From: Ensifer adhaerens
GTDB lineage: Bacteria; Pseudomonadota; Alphaproteobacteria; Rhizobiales; Rhizobiaceae
Direction: 5' to 3'
NCBI RefSeq assembly: GCF_013283195.1
Contig: NZ_JABEKT010000002.1
Span: 434,001 to 498,000 of the forward strand
Length of the DNA stretch: 64,000 bases
Positions 1-7,742 of the stretch are shown piece by piece. The first letter of the stretch is position 1. Each line of letters starts with the position of its first letter. The notes below the pieces were generated by a model. The model was not told where the DNA came from. It did not search any database and saw only the letters and a list, made by a program, of their open reading frames with translations. The position numbers were made by a program, and so were the translations under genes.

Positions 1-643
1 GGTCGGCGAGAATGATCGTCCGGCCGGAGTTGCGCACCATGGCACGGGCGATCTCGGCGCCATGGAGAAAATAGTTCATCGCGCCCATCGTGGCGTCGAC
101 ACCCCAGGGAGCAAGGAGCGCAATGTCCGCGCGGTAGCGCTGGATGTCGTTGATGGTTGCCTCGCCGAAGGTCTCCATCGGATCCTGCTTGACGTTTCCG
201 GCGAGCAGAATGACGCGCGTGCCGCGCGAAAGCTCGCCGGCCCGTTCCGTCAGTTGGCTGGCAACGTCGATGGAATTGGTGAGGATGGTGAGGTTGCTGA
301 GGCCGCTCGGGCCGGCGAGCGCCTCGGCCATCGTCGAACTGGTCGAGCCCGCATCCATGAAGATGGTCTGGCCGCTTTCGAGGTACCCGAGGGCGGCCGC
401 GCAGATCGCACGCTTCTCTTGCAGACGCAGCGTGATGCGCACGCCGAAGGTCGTGTCCTCCCGCGTTACCGGAACAGCGCCGCCGCGCACCCGACGCAAC
501 TCCCCTGCCATCTCCATTTCCATGAGGTCGCGGCGGATCGTTTCGCGCGACACGCCGAAATCATCGACGATGCGGTCGATCGATACCTGGCCATAGGCCG
601 CAAGCAGCGAACGGATTTTCTGTTGACGCTCTTCTTGCCACAT
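1..643 (-). CDS. DeoR/GlpR-family transcriptional regulator (3' part outside window)
   Basis: Reading leftwards from an ATG at 643 gives an open frame that leaves the window, so the C-terminus is missing. The N-terminus (MWQEERQQKIRSLL) is the typical DeoR start, followed by a helix-turn-helix (VSRETIRRDL at about residues 31-40) and the RVRGGAV wing. The sugar-phosphate sensing domain follows, with the conserved DAGSTSS loop near residue 96. DeoR proteins are usually repressors released by phosphorylated sugars. A GGGAGG ribosome-binding site lies just before the ATG. The gene diverges from the phosphatase-ABC importer operon, and tandem repeats lie between them, so it probably controls that operon and itself. 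The family call is secure; the effector is unknown. Confidence 0.9.
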   Translation of the reverse strand, partial: MWQEERQQKIRSLLAAYGQVSIDRIVDDFGVSRETIRRDLMEMEMAGELRRVRGGAVPVTREDTTFGVRITLRLQEKRAICAAALGYLESGQTIFMDAGSTSSTMAEALAGPSGLSNLTILTNSIDVASQLTERAGELSRGTRVILLAGNVKQDPMETFGEATINDIQRYRADIALLAPWGVDATMGAMNYFLHGAEIARAMVRNSGRTIILAD

Positions 644-683
644 CGCGAAGCCTCCCTTGCAGCTTCTTGATATGCGACGCCTC

Positions 684-753
684 GCATTGCCACAAGCGCC
701 ATATCGCTCGCCGCATAAAAACACATATTGCCACGAAAAACGCATATTGCCAC
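684..753. promoter_or_regulatory. Tandem 19-bp direct repeats, candidate DeoR operators
   Basis: Two contiguous 19-bp units occupy 716-734 and 735-753 and match at 17 of 19 positions. Each ends in CATATTGCCAC on the + strand (GTGGCAATATG on the other). A partial third copy, GCATTGCCAC, lies at 684-693. The array sits between the DeoR start at 643 and the phosphatase start near 901, about 75-110 bp upstream of the regulator's ATG. Direct repeats spaced by about two helical turns are what a multimeric DeoR repressor would bind. The repeats are seen directly; the binding role is inferred. Confidence 0.55.
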
Positions 754-900
754 ATTCGACAATTGCCTGTACGTAGATCGCACAGGTCGGACTTACCCGA
801 TCAGCATCTTCAATCAGTCGGAGCCAAGGCCGGCGCCCAACCTGCATGCATTGCGGGAACGATGGCGGCTGCCGGCAAACGGGAAAGCGTAAAACAGAGA

Positions 901-1719
901 ATGACCAGCGCCGCCCTCATCGAAGACAAACATGTGGCATTCGCCGTGGAGCTGGCGGATATCGCTCGGGCCGTGCTCAGAGAAAACCGCCTGGCGCGGG
1001 TCGACGTCTCGGTCAAGGCGGACCGCAGCCTTGTGACGGCCATGGACATCCTCATCGAGGACCGGCTGCGCGGCATGATTTCCGCGCAGTATCCCTCCCA
1101 CGGCATCATCGGCGAGGAGCGCGACTGGGTCCGCCCCGGCAGCGAACATGTCTGGGTGCTCGATCCGATTGACGGTACGACGGCCTTCATCGCCGGTATG
1201 CCCGTCTACGGTACGCTGATCGCGCTTGCCGTCGGCGGCGTGCCGCGCCTCGGCATCATCGACATTCCGGCAATCGACTCGCGATGGATCGGCGCTGAAG
1301 GCCGGCGCACGACGCGCAATGGCCAGAAGGTCAGCGTGCGTTCCTGCGCCTCGCTTGCCGAGGCGATCATGACCAACAGCAACCAGGATTATCTGGCACA
1401 GAACGAACGCCCCGCGCTCGACCGGCTGCGCGCGGCCACCAGCGCGCGGGTCTATGGCGGGGCGAGCCTCAACTATGGCCTTCTTGCCGATGGGCGCACC
1501 GATCTGGCGCTTGATGGCGGCCAGAAGGTTTTTGATTTCGCGCCCTTCCGGCCCATCGTCGAAGGTGCCGGCGGTATCGTCACGGACTGGGCCGGCGCGC
1601 CGCTGACGCTGGAAAGCTCCGGCCAGCTGCTGGGGGCGGGCGACGCCAGGGTGCACGCCCAGGCGCTCGATCTCGTCAAGGACATGAAATCCGGCTCTGC
1701 CGTTTCGGTCAACGCATAA
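901..1719 (+). CDS. Inositol monophosphatase-fold phosphatase, HisN-like
   Basis: This is a Mg-dependent phosphatase of the IMPase superfamily. The metal-binding motifs are present in order: GEE near residue 75, DPIDGT near 89, and a C-terminal DFAPFRPIVEGAGG block. The PIVEGAGG form is typical of the HisN (histidinol-phosphatase-like) branch rather than SuhB. About 272 residues is normal for the family. The ATG at 901 is chosen because the family similarity begins there; an in-frame ATG at 862 is possible. It sits between a DeoR regulator and an ABC importer and is probably co-transcribed with the importer. It may therefore dephosphorylate an imported phosphorylated compound rather than serve histidine synthesis; that role is inference. 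Confidence 0.8.
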   Translation: MTSAALIEDKHVAFAVELADIARAVLRENRLARVDVSVKADRSLVTAMDILIEDRLRGMISAQYPSHGIIGEERDWVRPGSEHVWVLDPIDGTTAFIAGMPVYGTLIALAVGGVPRLGIIDIPAIDSRWIGAEGRRTTRNGQKVSVRSCASLAEAIMTNSNQDYLAQNERPALDRLRAATSARVYGGASLNYGLLADGRTDLALDGGQKVFDFAPFRPIVEGAGGIVTDWAGAPLTLESSGQLLGAGDARVHAQALDLVKDMKSGSAVSVNA

Positions 1720-1745
1720 GCCTGAAGACAAAGAAGAGGGAACTC

Positions 1746-2807
1746 ATGGGCATAGCGATCTCCAACCTGTCGGTGCGATACGGCGCCGAGACCGTCATTT
1801 CCGGCCTGTCGCTGGATATTCCGCAAGGCTGCTTCTTCACGCTGCTCGGCCCCTCCGGCTGCGGCAAGACCACACTGTTGCGCACCATTGCAGGTTTTGC
1901 GCCGGCAAGCGGCGGCCAGATCCGTTTCGGCGGACGCGACGTCACCGAACTGCCGCCGCACAAGCGCGCGATCGGCATGGTGTTCCAGGACTACGCGCTC
2001 TTTCCGGACAAGACGGTGGCCGACAACGTCGCCTACGGCCTGCGTGCGCGCGGCGAAAAGGGCGAGGGTGTCGAGCGCAAGGTGAAGGCCGCACTTGAGC
2101 GGGTCGGCCTCGGCCATCTGCTTTCCCGCCATCCGGCAGCCCTTTCCGGCGGCCAGCGTCAGCGCGTGGCGCTTGCCCGCGCGCTGGTGATCAAACCGAC
2201 GGTCCTGCTGATGGACGAACCGCTCTCCAATCTCGATGCGAAACTCCGCGTCCAGATCCGCGAGACGATCATCGAATTGCAGCGCGAGGCGAATATCACC
2301 ACGGTCTTCGTGACGCACGACCAGGAAGAAGCGCTGTCCATGTCCGATCTGATCGGTGTGATGAACAAGGGCAAGGTCGAGCAGCTGGGCACGCCGCAGC
2401 AGATCTATGCGACGCCCCGCACCGGCTACGTCGCCGATTTCGTTGGTGCAGCGAACCGAACAGACGTTGCCGTGCGCTCGACCTCTCCGGGTCTCGTCGA
2501 GTTTGAAGTCGCCGGCAACCGCCTGCTGGCGACGGACGCACTGGAGGGCCCAGCCGAGCACGGTCTCCTCGTTCTTCGACCGGAGGACCTGAAGATTTCT
2601 TCAGCGCCGGTTGCCGGCCTGCAATCGTTGCCGGCAACCATCCGTGGCCGGCAATATCTCGGCGCCCGTACCAGCTACAGCGTCGAATGCGCAGGCGGCC
2701 TCGTCCTCAATGCGGAACTGCACGGTGCAGGGCACGACGCCTTCCTGCCGGGTGCCTCTGTCCACCTCGGCTTCGATCCCGCCGCGGCACGGGTGATCCG
2801 GTCATGA
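1746..2807 (+). CDS. ABC importer ATP-binding protein (FbpC/PotA-like)
   Basis: This cytoplasmic ATPase of 353 residues powers the importer encoded downstream. Walker A GPSGCGKTT is near residue 37, the Q-loop VFQDYALF near 80, signature LSGGQRQR near 132 and Walker B VLLMDEPLSNLD near 155, followed by the H-loop VTHDQEEAL. The last 110 or so residues form a TOBE-like domain, as in iron, spermidine and phosphonate ATPases. It starts 26 bases after the phosphatase and overlaps the permease by ATGA, indicating translational coupling. The closest functional types are AfuC (sugar phosphate) and AepV/PhnT (2-aminoethylphosphonate); the sequence alone does not decide between them. Confidence 0.9.
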   Translation: MGIAISNLSVRYGAETVISGLSLDIPQGCFFTLLGPSGCGKTTLLRTIAGFAPASGGQIRFGGRDVTELPPHKRAIGMVFQDYALFPDKTVADNVAYGLRARGEKGEGVERKVKAALERVGLGHLLSRHPAALSGGQRQRVALARALVIKPTVLLMDEPLSNLDAKLRVQIRETIIELQREANITTVFVTHDQEEALSMSDLIGVMNKGKVEQLGTPQQIYATPRTGYVADFVGAANRTDVAVRSTSPGLVEFEVAGNRLLATDALEGPAEHGLLVLRPEDLKISSAPVAGLQSLPATIRGRQYLGARTSYSVECAGGLVLNAELHGAGHDAFLPGASVHLGFDPAAARVIRS

Positions 2808-4444
2808 ACCCGTCTCTTCTGCGCTCCCCCTGGCCCTGGTTTTCCGCGCTGGCGCTAGCTCTTCTCGGCGTCTTCGTCGTCTATCCGCTGCTTTACATCT
2901 TCACCGCGAGCTTCTTCGGAGACGGCGGCTCGGGCTGGGTCCAGCTCATGCATGATGGGCGCAGCCTGGCGGCCATCGGCAATACGCTGGTGCTCGCCTG
3001 CGTCGTCACGCTGTGTTCGACGCTGATCGGCGTGCCGCTTGCCTATGTCTCGGCGCGCTTCCGTTTCCGCGGCAAGCTGCTGATCACGCTGCTGCCGCTC
3101 ATCACGCTGGTCATTCCGGAAGTCGTGACGGCGCAGACCTGGCTGATGATCCTGGGCAACAACGGCCTCATCACCCGCTTCCTGAAGGGCCACGGGATCT
3201 TCCTCCCGAGTTTCTACGGCTGGTTCGGCCTCATCACGTCGATGAGCTTTATCTACTACACCTATGTCTATATCGGCACCGTGGCAGCCATCGGCAAATT
3301 CGATGCACAGCTGGAGGAGGCCGCCCAAAGCCTTGGTACGGCACCGGTGCGCTCGCGCTTCCATGTCATGTTGCCGGTCATTCGCCCGGCGATCCTTGCC
3401 TCGGCACTGCTCGTCTTCACCATGGTCGTCGGTAATTTCGCGATCTCGACCATCCTTGGCCACAACGTGCCGCTGCTTTCGGTCGCGATCTATCAGGCGG
3501 CCGTGGCGGAGGGCGCGAGCAACCTCACCATGCAGAGCACGCTTGCCAGCACCTCCGTGCTGATCGTCATGGGTCTGCTCTTCGTCAATCGCCGTATCAT
3601 CGCCAGGGGCCGCTACGAGATCGTGCAGGGCAGGGGCGCCAAGCCCCAGCCGCTGAAGGGCGGTCAAGGCGTGCTCGTCAGCGCTGCTGCGGGCGTCGTC
3701 GTCGCCATCTCGCTCCTGCCGCTCGTCACCATTGCCGTGGGCGCCTTCACGGTTTCGCGGGGGCCGGTCATGCGCTGGGGGGAATGGACACTCGACAACA
3801 TGGCCCGCGTCTTCATCACGGCGCCCGGCCCGCTGGTCAATTCGATCCTCTTTGCCGGCATCGCCACGCTCATTTCGGTCGCCTTCAGCACGCTCGTCAG
3901 CTACCTCGTCGTCAAGAAGCCCAATCTGGTAACGCCGCTGATCGACTATGTCGCAGCCATTCCACTGGCGCTCTCGGGCACCGTTCTCGGCGTCGGGTTG
4001 CTCGCCTCCTTCAACGGCGGCTTCCTCTCGCTGACCGGGACCTCGACGATCATCGTGCTCGCCTATGTCATCCGCCGCATGCCCTTCGGCATGCGCAACG
4101 GCCAGGCGATCCTGCACAACATCCCGAACTCCATCGAAGAGGCGTCCATCAGCCTCGGCTCGCCGCCGTTCAGGACGTTCCTGCGCGTGGTGCTGCCGAT
4201 GATGCTGCCTGCCGTCGCCTCGGCCGCGATCCTGACCTGGACGACCACCGTCTCCGAACTCTCGGCTTCGCTGCTTGTCTATTCCGGCGGCCGCGAAACC
4301 CTGCCGATCCAGATCTTCCGGCTGATCGACTCGGGCTTGATGGCCTATGCCTCGGCCTATGGCCTGGTGCTGGTTGCCGTGATCCTGCTGCCGGTCGTGA
4401 TCGCCACGACCGTGTTCAAAGTGGACCTGTTCGGCTCGAAGTGA
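2804..4444 (+). CDS. Fused double-domain ABC permease (AfuB/AepW-like)
   Basis: This inner-membrane permease of 546 residues carries two complete membrane domains in one chain. Each half has its own EAA loop: EEAAQSLGTAP in the first and EEASISLGSPP in the second. It therefore replaces the usual permease heterodimer. Fused permeases are characteristic of the Fbp/Afu/2-aminoethylphosphonate group. The start is the ATG overlapping the ATPase stop codon; a longer upstream in-frame extension would only read through the ATPase gene. A perfect hairpin follows the stop before the binding-protein gene. Confidence 0.9.
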   Translation: MNPSLLRSPWPWFSALALALLGVFVVYPLLYIFTASFFGDGGSGWVQLMHDGRSLAAIGNTLVLACVVTLCSTLIGVPLAYVSARFRFRGKLLITLLPLITLVIPEVVTAQTWLMILGNNGLITRFLKGHGIFLPSFYGWFGLITSMSFIYYTYVYIGTVAAIGKFDAQLEEAAQSLGTAPVRSRFHVMLPVIRPAILASALLVFTMVVGNFAISTILGHNVPLLSVAIYQAAVAEGASNLTMQSTLASTSVLIVMGLLFVNRRIIARGRYEIVQGRGAKPQPLKGGQGVLVSAAAGVVVAISLLPLVTIAVGAFTVSRGPVMRWGEWTLDNMARVFITAPGPLVNSILFAGIATLISVAFSTLVSYLVVKKPNLVTPLIDYVAAIPLALSGTVLGVGLLASFNGGFLSLTGTSTIIVLAYVIRRMPFGMRNGQAILHNIPNSIEEASISLGSPPFRTFLRVVLPMMLPAVASAAILTWTTTVSELSASLLVYSGGRETLPIQIFRLIDSGLMAYASAYGLVLVAVILLPVVIATTVFKVDLFGSK

Positions 4445-4459
4445 AAATCAACGACCATC

Positions 4460-4482
4460 CGGCCGCGTGAGGGACGCGGCCG
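4460..4482 (+). other. Intercistronic hairpin before binding-protein gene
   Basis: There is a perfect 9-bp stem (CGGCCGCGT / ACGCGGCCG) with a GAGGG loop and no following T-tract. It lies between the permease stop and the binding-protein ribosome-binding site (AGGAGG at 4498). A role in RNA processing or differential mRNA stability within the operon is more likely than full termination. Confidence 0.5.
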
Positions 4483-4509
4483 ATCTCAGACCAACCAGGA
4501 GGAACTGCC

Positions 4510-5490
4510 ATGATGAAACTTGCCGCAACGACCATGCTTCTCGCCGGCTTTGCCGCAGCAGGCGCCGCCGCTGCCGATCCCGTGATCTACACCACCAACC
4601 CGGTCCCGGCCGTCGAGGCCGTGCAGGCCGTCATCAAGGAGAAGGCCGGGCTGACGACCGGCATCATTACCGGTGGCAGCGGTGTGTTGCTGCGCCGCAT
4701 CGAGGCGGAGAAGGCCACCCCCCAGGGCGACGTCTTCTGGTCGTCCTCGGCCAACACGATGGGCGCTTTCAAGGATGTACTCGAACCCTACACCTCGCCG
4801 GAACTGGCCGCGATGCCTGCGGACCTGCGTGTTCCCGAAGATTATTTCCAGCCCGCCAACGTCCATGTCGTCACCGTGATGGTCAATACCGACCAGCTGA
4901 ACGGTTCCGCGGCGCCGGGCGACTGGAAGGACCTGGCCGATCCGTCCTGGAAGGGTCGTATCGTCCTGCCCGATCCGGCCAACAGCTCGACCGGCTACAC
5001 GATCGTCTGGGGCCTGTCGAAGCTGCTCGATGAAGCGACCTACAAGGCGCTGGTTGCCAATCTCGTCGTCAGCAGTTCGTCGTCGGCCGTGCCGAAGGGC
5101 GTGGCTATGGGCGAATATACCGTCGGCATCACCTTCGAGACGAACAGCTACAGCTATGTCGACGGCGGCCAGACGGAGATCAGCATCGTCTACCCCTCCT
5201 CCGGCACCTTCACGACGCCGGAATTCGCTGCGCTCGTCAAAGGCGCACCGGCTGGTGACAATGCCAAGAAGACAATTGATACGCTGCTTTCCAAGGAAGC
5301 GCAGATCGAGTTGCTGAAGGTCGCCTTTCGCCGTCCGAGCCGCACGGACATCCAGGTTTCCGACTTCGTGAAGCTGCCGGAACTCGCCTCGATCAAGGTC
5401 TTCAAGATCGACGAGGAAGAGGCCGCCCGCAGCCGCGACACATTCCTCGCGGAATGGGCCGCTCTGCCGAAGGCCGGTTCGAGCAAGTAA
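4510..5490 (+). CDS. Periplasmic binding protein, iron/sugar-phosphate/phosphonate type
   Basis: This 326-residue protein begins with a signal peptide (MMKLAATTMLLAGF, cleavage near ADP at about residue 24). The mature chain starts VIYTTNPVP and has the two-lobed fold of the extracellular family that includes FbpA, AfuA and 2-aminoethylphosphonate binders. Motifs seen include DVFWSSSANT near residue 76 and LPDPANSSTGY near 155. The paired tyrosines typical of true ferric-binding FbpA proteins are not evident in the C-terminal part, so iron is not favoured. With an adjacent phosphatase, a phosphorylated or phosphonate organic ligand is the better guess. A strong AGGAGG precedes the ATG. Family call secure, ligand open. 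Confidence 0.85.
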   Translation: MMKLAATTMLLAGFAAAGAAAADPVIYTTNPVPAVEAVQAVIKEKAGLTTGIITGGSGVLLRRIEAEKATPQGDVFWSSSANTMGAFKDVLEPYTSPELAAMPADLRVPEDYFQPANVHVVTVMVNTDQLNGSAAPGDWKDLADPSWKGRIVLPDPANSSTGYTIVWGLSKLLDEATYKALVANLVVSSSSSAVPKGVAMGEYTVGITFETNSYSYVDGGQTEISIVYPSSGTFTTPEFAALVKGAPAGDNAKKTIDTLLSKEAQIELLKVAFRRPSRTDIQVSDFVKLPELASIKVFKIDEEEAARSRDTFLAEWAALPKAGSSK

Positions 5491-5502
5491 CGATCCAGCC
5501 GT

Positions 5503-5547
5503 GCAAGGAAGCCGCCTCGGGCTCACGCCTCAACGCGGCTTCCTTGC
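5503..5547 (+). terminator. 13-bp perfect hairpin after the importer operon
   Basis: The arms 5503-5515 and 5535-5547 (GCAAGGAAGCCGC and its complement) pair perfectly around a 19-base loop, 12 bases after the binding-protein stop. There is no T-tract, so it could be a Rho-assisted terminator or an mRNA 3'-end stabiliser. Confidence 0.55.
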
Positions 5548-5553
5548 CGCGTG

Positions 5554-5590
5554 GGTGGTGTGCGGGCAACTCTCCCGCCCGCACGCCACC
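5554..5590 (+). terminator. Second hairpin, 14-bp stem with one G-U pair
   Basis: The arms 5554-5567 and 5577-5590 pair over 14 bases with one wobble and a 9-base loop. It follows the previous hairpin after only 6 bases, giving a double stem-loop that should isolate the importer operon from msrA. Confidence 0.55.
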
Positions 5591-5636
5591 ATCCCTTGAC
5601 CTTCCTTGCGCCGGGTCTGACGTCTCTGCCTGTGTC

Positions 5637-5738
5637 GGGCTGCGTTCTTGGATCAACTCCGCGGCACTGCGGTTCATTCCGCTCGGCGAAATGAACGCCA
5701 AGCGCTATGGTGCCGATCTCAAGCAAGTGGAGACATAA
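5637..5738 (+). pseudogene. msrB: msrB 3' remnant (methionine-R-sulfoxide reductase)
   Basis: The frame ending at TAA 5738 encodes GLRSWINSAALRFIPLGEM and ends YGADLKQVET. This is the C-terminal tail of MsrB (normally GLRYCINSAxLRFIP...YGAYLxQVE). Only about 33 of roughly 130 residues remain. The catalytic cysteine of the RYCINSA motif is replaced by tryptophan (codon 5649-5651). Nothing MsrB-like is seen upstream, where the two hairpins lie. It stops three bases before the msrA ATG, so an ancestral msrB-msrA pair has decayed. It is non-functional as an enzyme. Confidence 0.75.
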
Positions 5739-5741
5739 CAA

Positions 5742-6248
5742 ATGACCGAGAAAGCTGTTTTGGCTGGTGGCTGCTTCTGGGGCATGCAGGATCTGATCCG
5801 CGCGCTGCCCGGTGTCATCGAGACCCGCGTGGGCTATACCGGCGGCGATGTGGCCAATGCCACCTATCGCAACCATGGTACACACGCCGAAGCCATCGAG
5901 ATCGTTTTCAATCCCGAGATGATCAGCTACCGCCGGATTCTGGAGTACTTCTTCCAGATTCACGATCCGACCACGCTCGACCGGCAGGGCAACGATGTCG
6001 GCACCTCCTACCGATCGGCGATTTACGTTCTTGGGGATGAGCAGCGGCGAATAGCCGAAGATACCATTGCGGATGTGGATGCGTCGGGCCTTTGGCCAGG
6101 AAAAACCGTGACGGCGGTCGAGCCGGCCAGCGCTTTCTGGGAAGCGGAACCGGAACACCAGGACTACCTGAAGCGCTATCCCAACGGCTACACCTGCCAT
6201 TTTCCGCGGGCGAATTGGGTGCTGCCCAAGCGGGAGGCGGCCGCCTAG
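5742..6248 (+). CDS. msrA: Peptide methionine-(S)-S-oxide reductase
   Basis: MsrA reduces methionine-S-sulfoxide in proteins. The catalytic GCFWG motif is near residue 10, followed by GYTGG at about 31 and [19 protein letters not shown] near 70-88, all family hallmarks. At 168 residues it is of normal short-form length. The C-terminal resolving cysteine is probably in YTCHF near 155. The N-terminus is at the expected place, so the gene looks intact although its msrB neighbour is broken. Confidence 0.95.
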   Translation: MTEKAVLAGGCFWGMQDLIRALPGVIETRVGYTGGDVANATYRNHGTHAEAIEIVFNPEMISYRRILEYFFQIHDPTTLDRQGNDVGTSYRSAIYVLGDEQRRIAEDTIADVDASGLWPGKTVTAVEPASAFWEAEPEHQDYLKRYPNGYTCHFPRANWVLPKREAAA

Positions 6249-6472
6249 GCTGCAGCCTGACCATTTGCGGTAGAGATCATTGTGGCGCCCCGGCTCGAAG
6301 CTGGAGCGCCTTTGCCGTTTCTGAGCGATGCCCAGGGTGGCCGACCTGGGACACGCGGGTCCAACCGCCTCGCTCAACGGTGTCATCGGCATCACCCGGC
6401 CCGTTGCCGGCACGGTCTTCCACAGTCAGCAAATCGCACGCCGGGCACGAACTGGCATGAAGCACGTCGATG

Positions 6473-6505
6473 TTGACGCAAGCACGAATGGAACATATAG
6501 TGAAC
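6473..6505 (+). promoter_or_regulatory. Promoter with LexA (SOS) box overlapping -10
   Basis: A -35-like TTGACG (6473-6478) and a -10-like TATAGT (6496-6501) are separated by exactly 17 bp. Overlapping the -10 is GAAC-ATATAGT-GAAC (6491-6505), which matches the alphaproteobacterial LexA box GAAC-N7-GAAC. A start site about 7 bases after the -10 would fall at about 6508-6510, on the A of the rSAM ATG. No Shine-Dalgarno is present. The sequence pattern is direct; LexA control is inferred from the known alphaproteobacterial consensus. Confidence 0.8.
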
Positions 6506-6509
6506 AAAT

Positions 6510-7742
6510 ATGAAGAAATCACTCAAAGAACGGCTCGCAATCCTCTCGGATGCGGCAAAGTACGACGCCTCGTGCGCTTCGAGTGGAACCGTCAAGCGAA
6601 GCTCGGCGGATACCGGCGGGTTGGGGTCGACGGAAGGCTCCGGCATTTGTCATGCCTATGCTCCCGATGGCAGATGCATTTCGCTCCTCAAGATACTGCT
6701 GACGAATTTCTGCATCTATGACTGCGCCTATTGCATCAATCGCTCGTCAAGCAATGTCGAGCGTGCGAGGTTCACGGCGGAAGAAGTCGTCTGGCTGACG
6801 ATGGAATTCTACCGGCGCAATTATATCGAAGGGCTGTTTCTCTCGTCCGGTATCATTCGGTCATCGGATTACACGATGGAAGAGATGGTCCGCATCGCCC
6901 GGGCTTTGCGCGTTGACCACAATTTCTCCGGATACATTCATCTGAAATCCATCCCCGAGGCATCGCCGCTGCTGGTCGAGCAAGCCGGCATCTATGCCGA
7001 CCGGCTTTCCATCAACATCGAACTTCCGACAGACGCGGGTCTTGCGGCCTACGCGCCGGAAAAGCGGCCGGCTCACATCCGCAGATCGATGGGGGAGTTG
7101 CGGCTGAAGATCGATGAGGCCAATGACGCGACACTGCAGACCAAGCGAAGGAAGCGCTTCGTGCCGGCGGGTCAAAGCACCCAGATGATCGTCGGAGCCG
7201 ACCAGGCGAATGACCGCGTGGTCCTCGCCACGAGCGCCAGGCTCTACGGCAGTTATGGACTGCGCCGGGTGTACTATTCGGCCTTCAGTCCCATTCCCGA
7301 TGCATCCCGCAAGCTGCCGCTGATCAAGCCGCCGATGATGCGCGAGCATAGGCTTTATCAGGCGGACTGGCTCTATCGCTTCTATGGGTTCGACATCGAT
7401 GAAATCACCGCCAACCAGCCGGATGGCATGCTTGATCTCAAGCTTGACCCCAAGCTTTCCTGGGCGCTGGTCAATCGGCATTTTTTCCCGCTCGACGTCA
7501 ATTCCGCGTCGAGAGAAGCGCTTTTGCGCGTTCCCGGCCTTGGCACGAAGGCCGTCAGGGCCATTCTTTCGGCACGTCGTTTGCGTCGTCTGAGGTTGGA
7601 GGATCTTGCCCGGCTGCACATTTCGGTCAAGAAGGTGCGGTCATTCCTGTCGACGGAGGGCTGGACGCCGCACAAGTTGATCGACCGATCGGATTTACGC
7701 TCGATGTTCGAGCCCAAGCCCGAACAGCTGGATCTGTTTTGA
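6510..7742 (+). CDS. Radical SAM protein, putative DNA modification/repair partner of UdgX
   Basis: This 410-residue protein has a radical-SAM CxxxCxxC cluster motif at C68-C72-C75 (FCIYDCAYC). It ends with a helix-hairpin-helix DNA-binding segment (VPGLGTKAVRAIL, about residues 337-349). It belongs to the family repeatedly found beside UDG-like genes; its reaction is unknown. The start at 6510 is fixed by the conserved opening (DAAKYDASCASSG) and lies four bases after the LexA box, so the mRNA is probably leaderless. The stop overlaps the next start (TGATG), indicating a coupled two-gene operon. Acting with UdgX on damaged DNA after SOS induction is inferred. Confidence 0.88.
   Translation: MKKSLKERLAILSDAAKYDASCASSGTVKRSSADTGGLGSTEGSGICHAYAPDGRCISLLKILLTNFCIYDCAYCINRSSSNVERARFTAEEVVWLTMEFYRRNYIEGLFLSSGIIRSSDYTMEEMVRIARALRVDHNFSGYIHLKSIPEASPLLVEQAGIYADRLSINIELPTDAGLAAYAPEKRPAHIRRSMGELRLKIDEANDATLQTKRRKRFVPAGQSTQMIVGADQANDRVVLATSARLYGSYGLRRVYYSAFSPIPDASRKLPLIKPPMMREHRLYQADWLYRFYGFDIDEITANQPDGMLDLKLDPKLSWALVNRHFFPLDVNSASREALLRVPGLGTKAVRAILSARRLRRLRLEDLARLHISVKKVRSFLSTEGWTPHKLIDRSDLRSMFEPKPEQLDLF

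Noticed and set aside
62..670. 202-codon + strand frame at the left edge
   Set aside because: It is opposite the DeoR gene, whose HTH and sensing motifs are clear on the minus strand.
4510..5490. Ferric-iron binding protein
   Set aside because: The paired C-terminal tyrosines expected in FbpA are not apparent, and a phosphatase and DeoR regulator are in the same locus.
6249..6509. Small gene between msrA and the radical-SAM gene
   Set aside because: Candidate frames on both strands lack ribosome-binding sites and overlap the LexA promoter.
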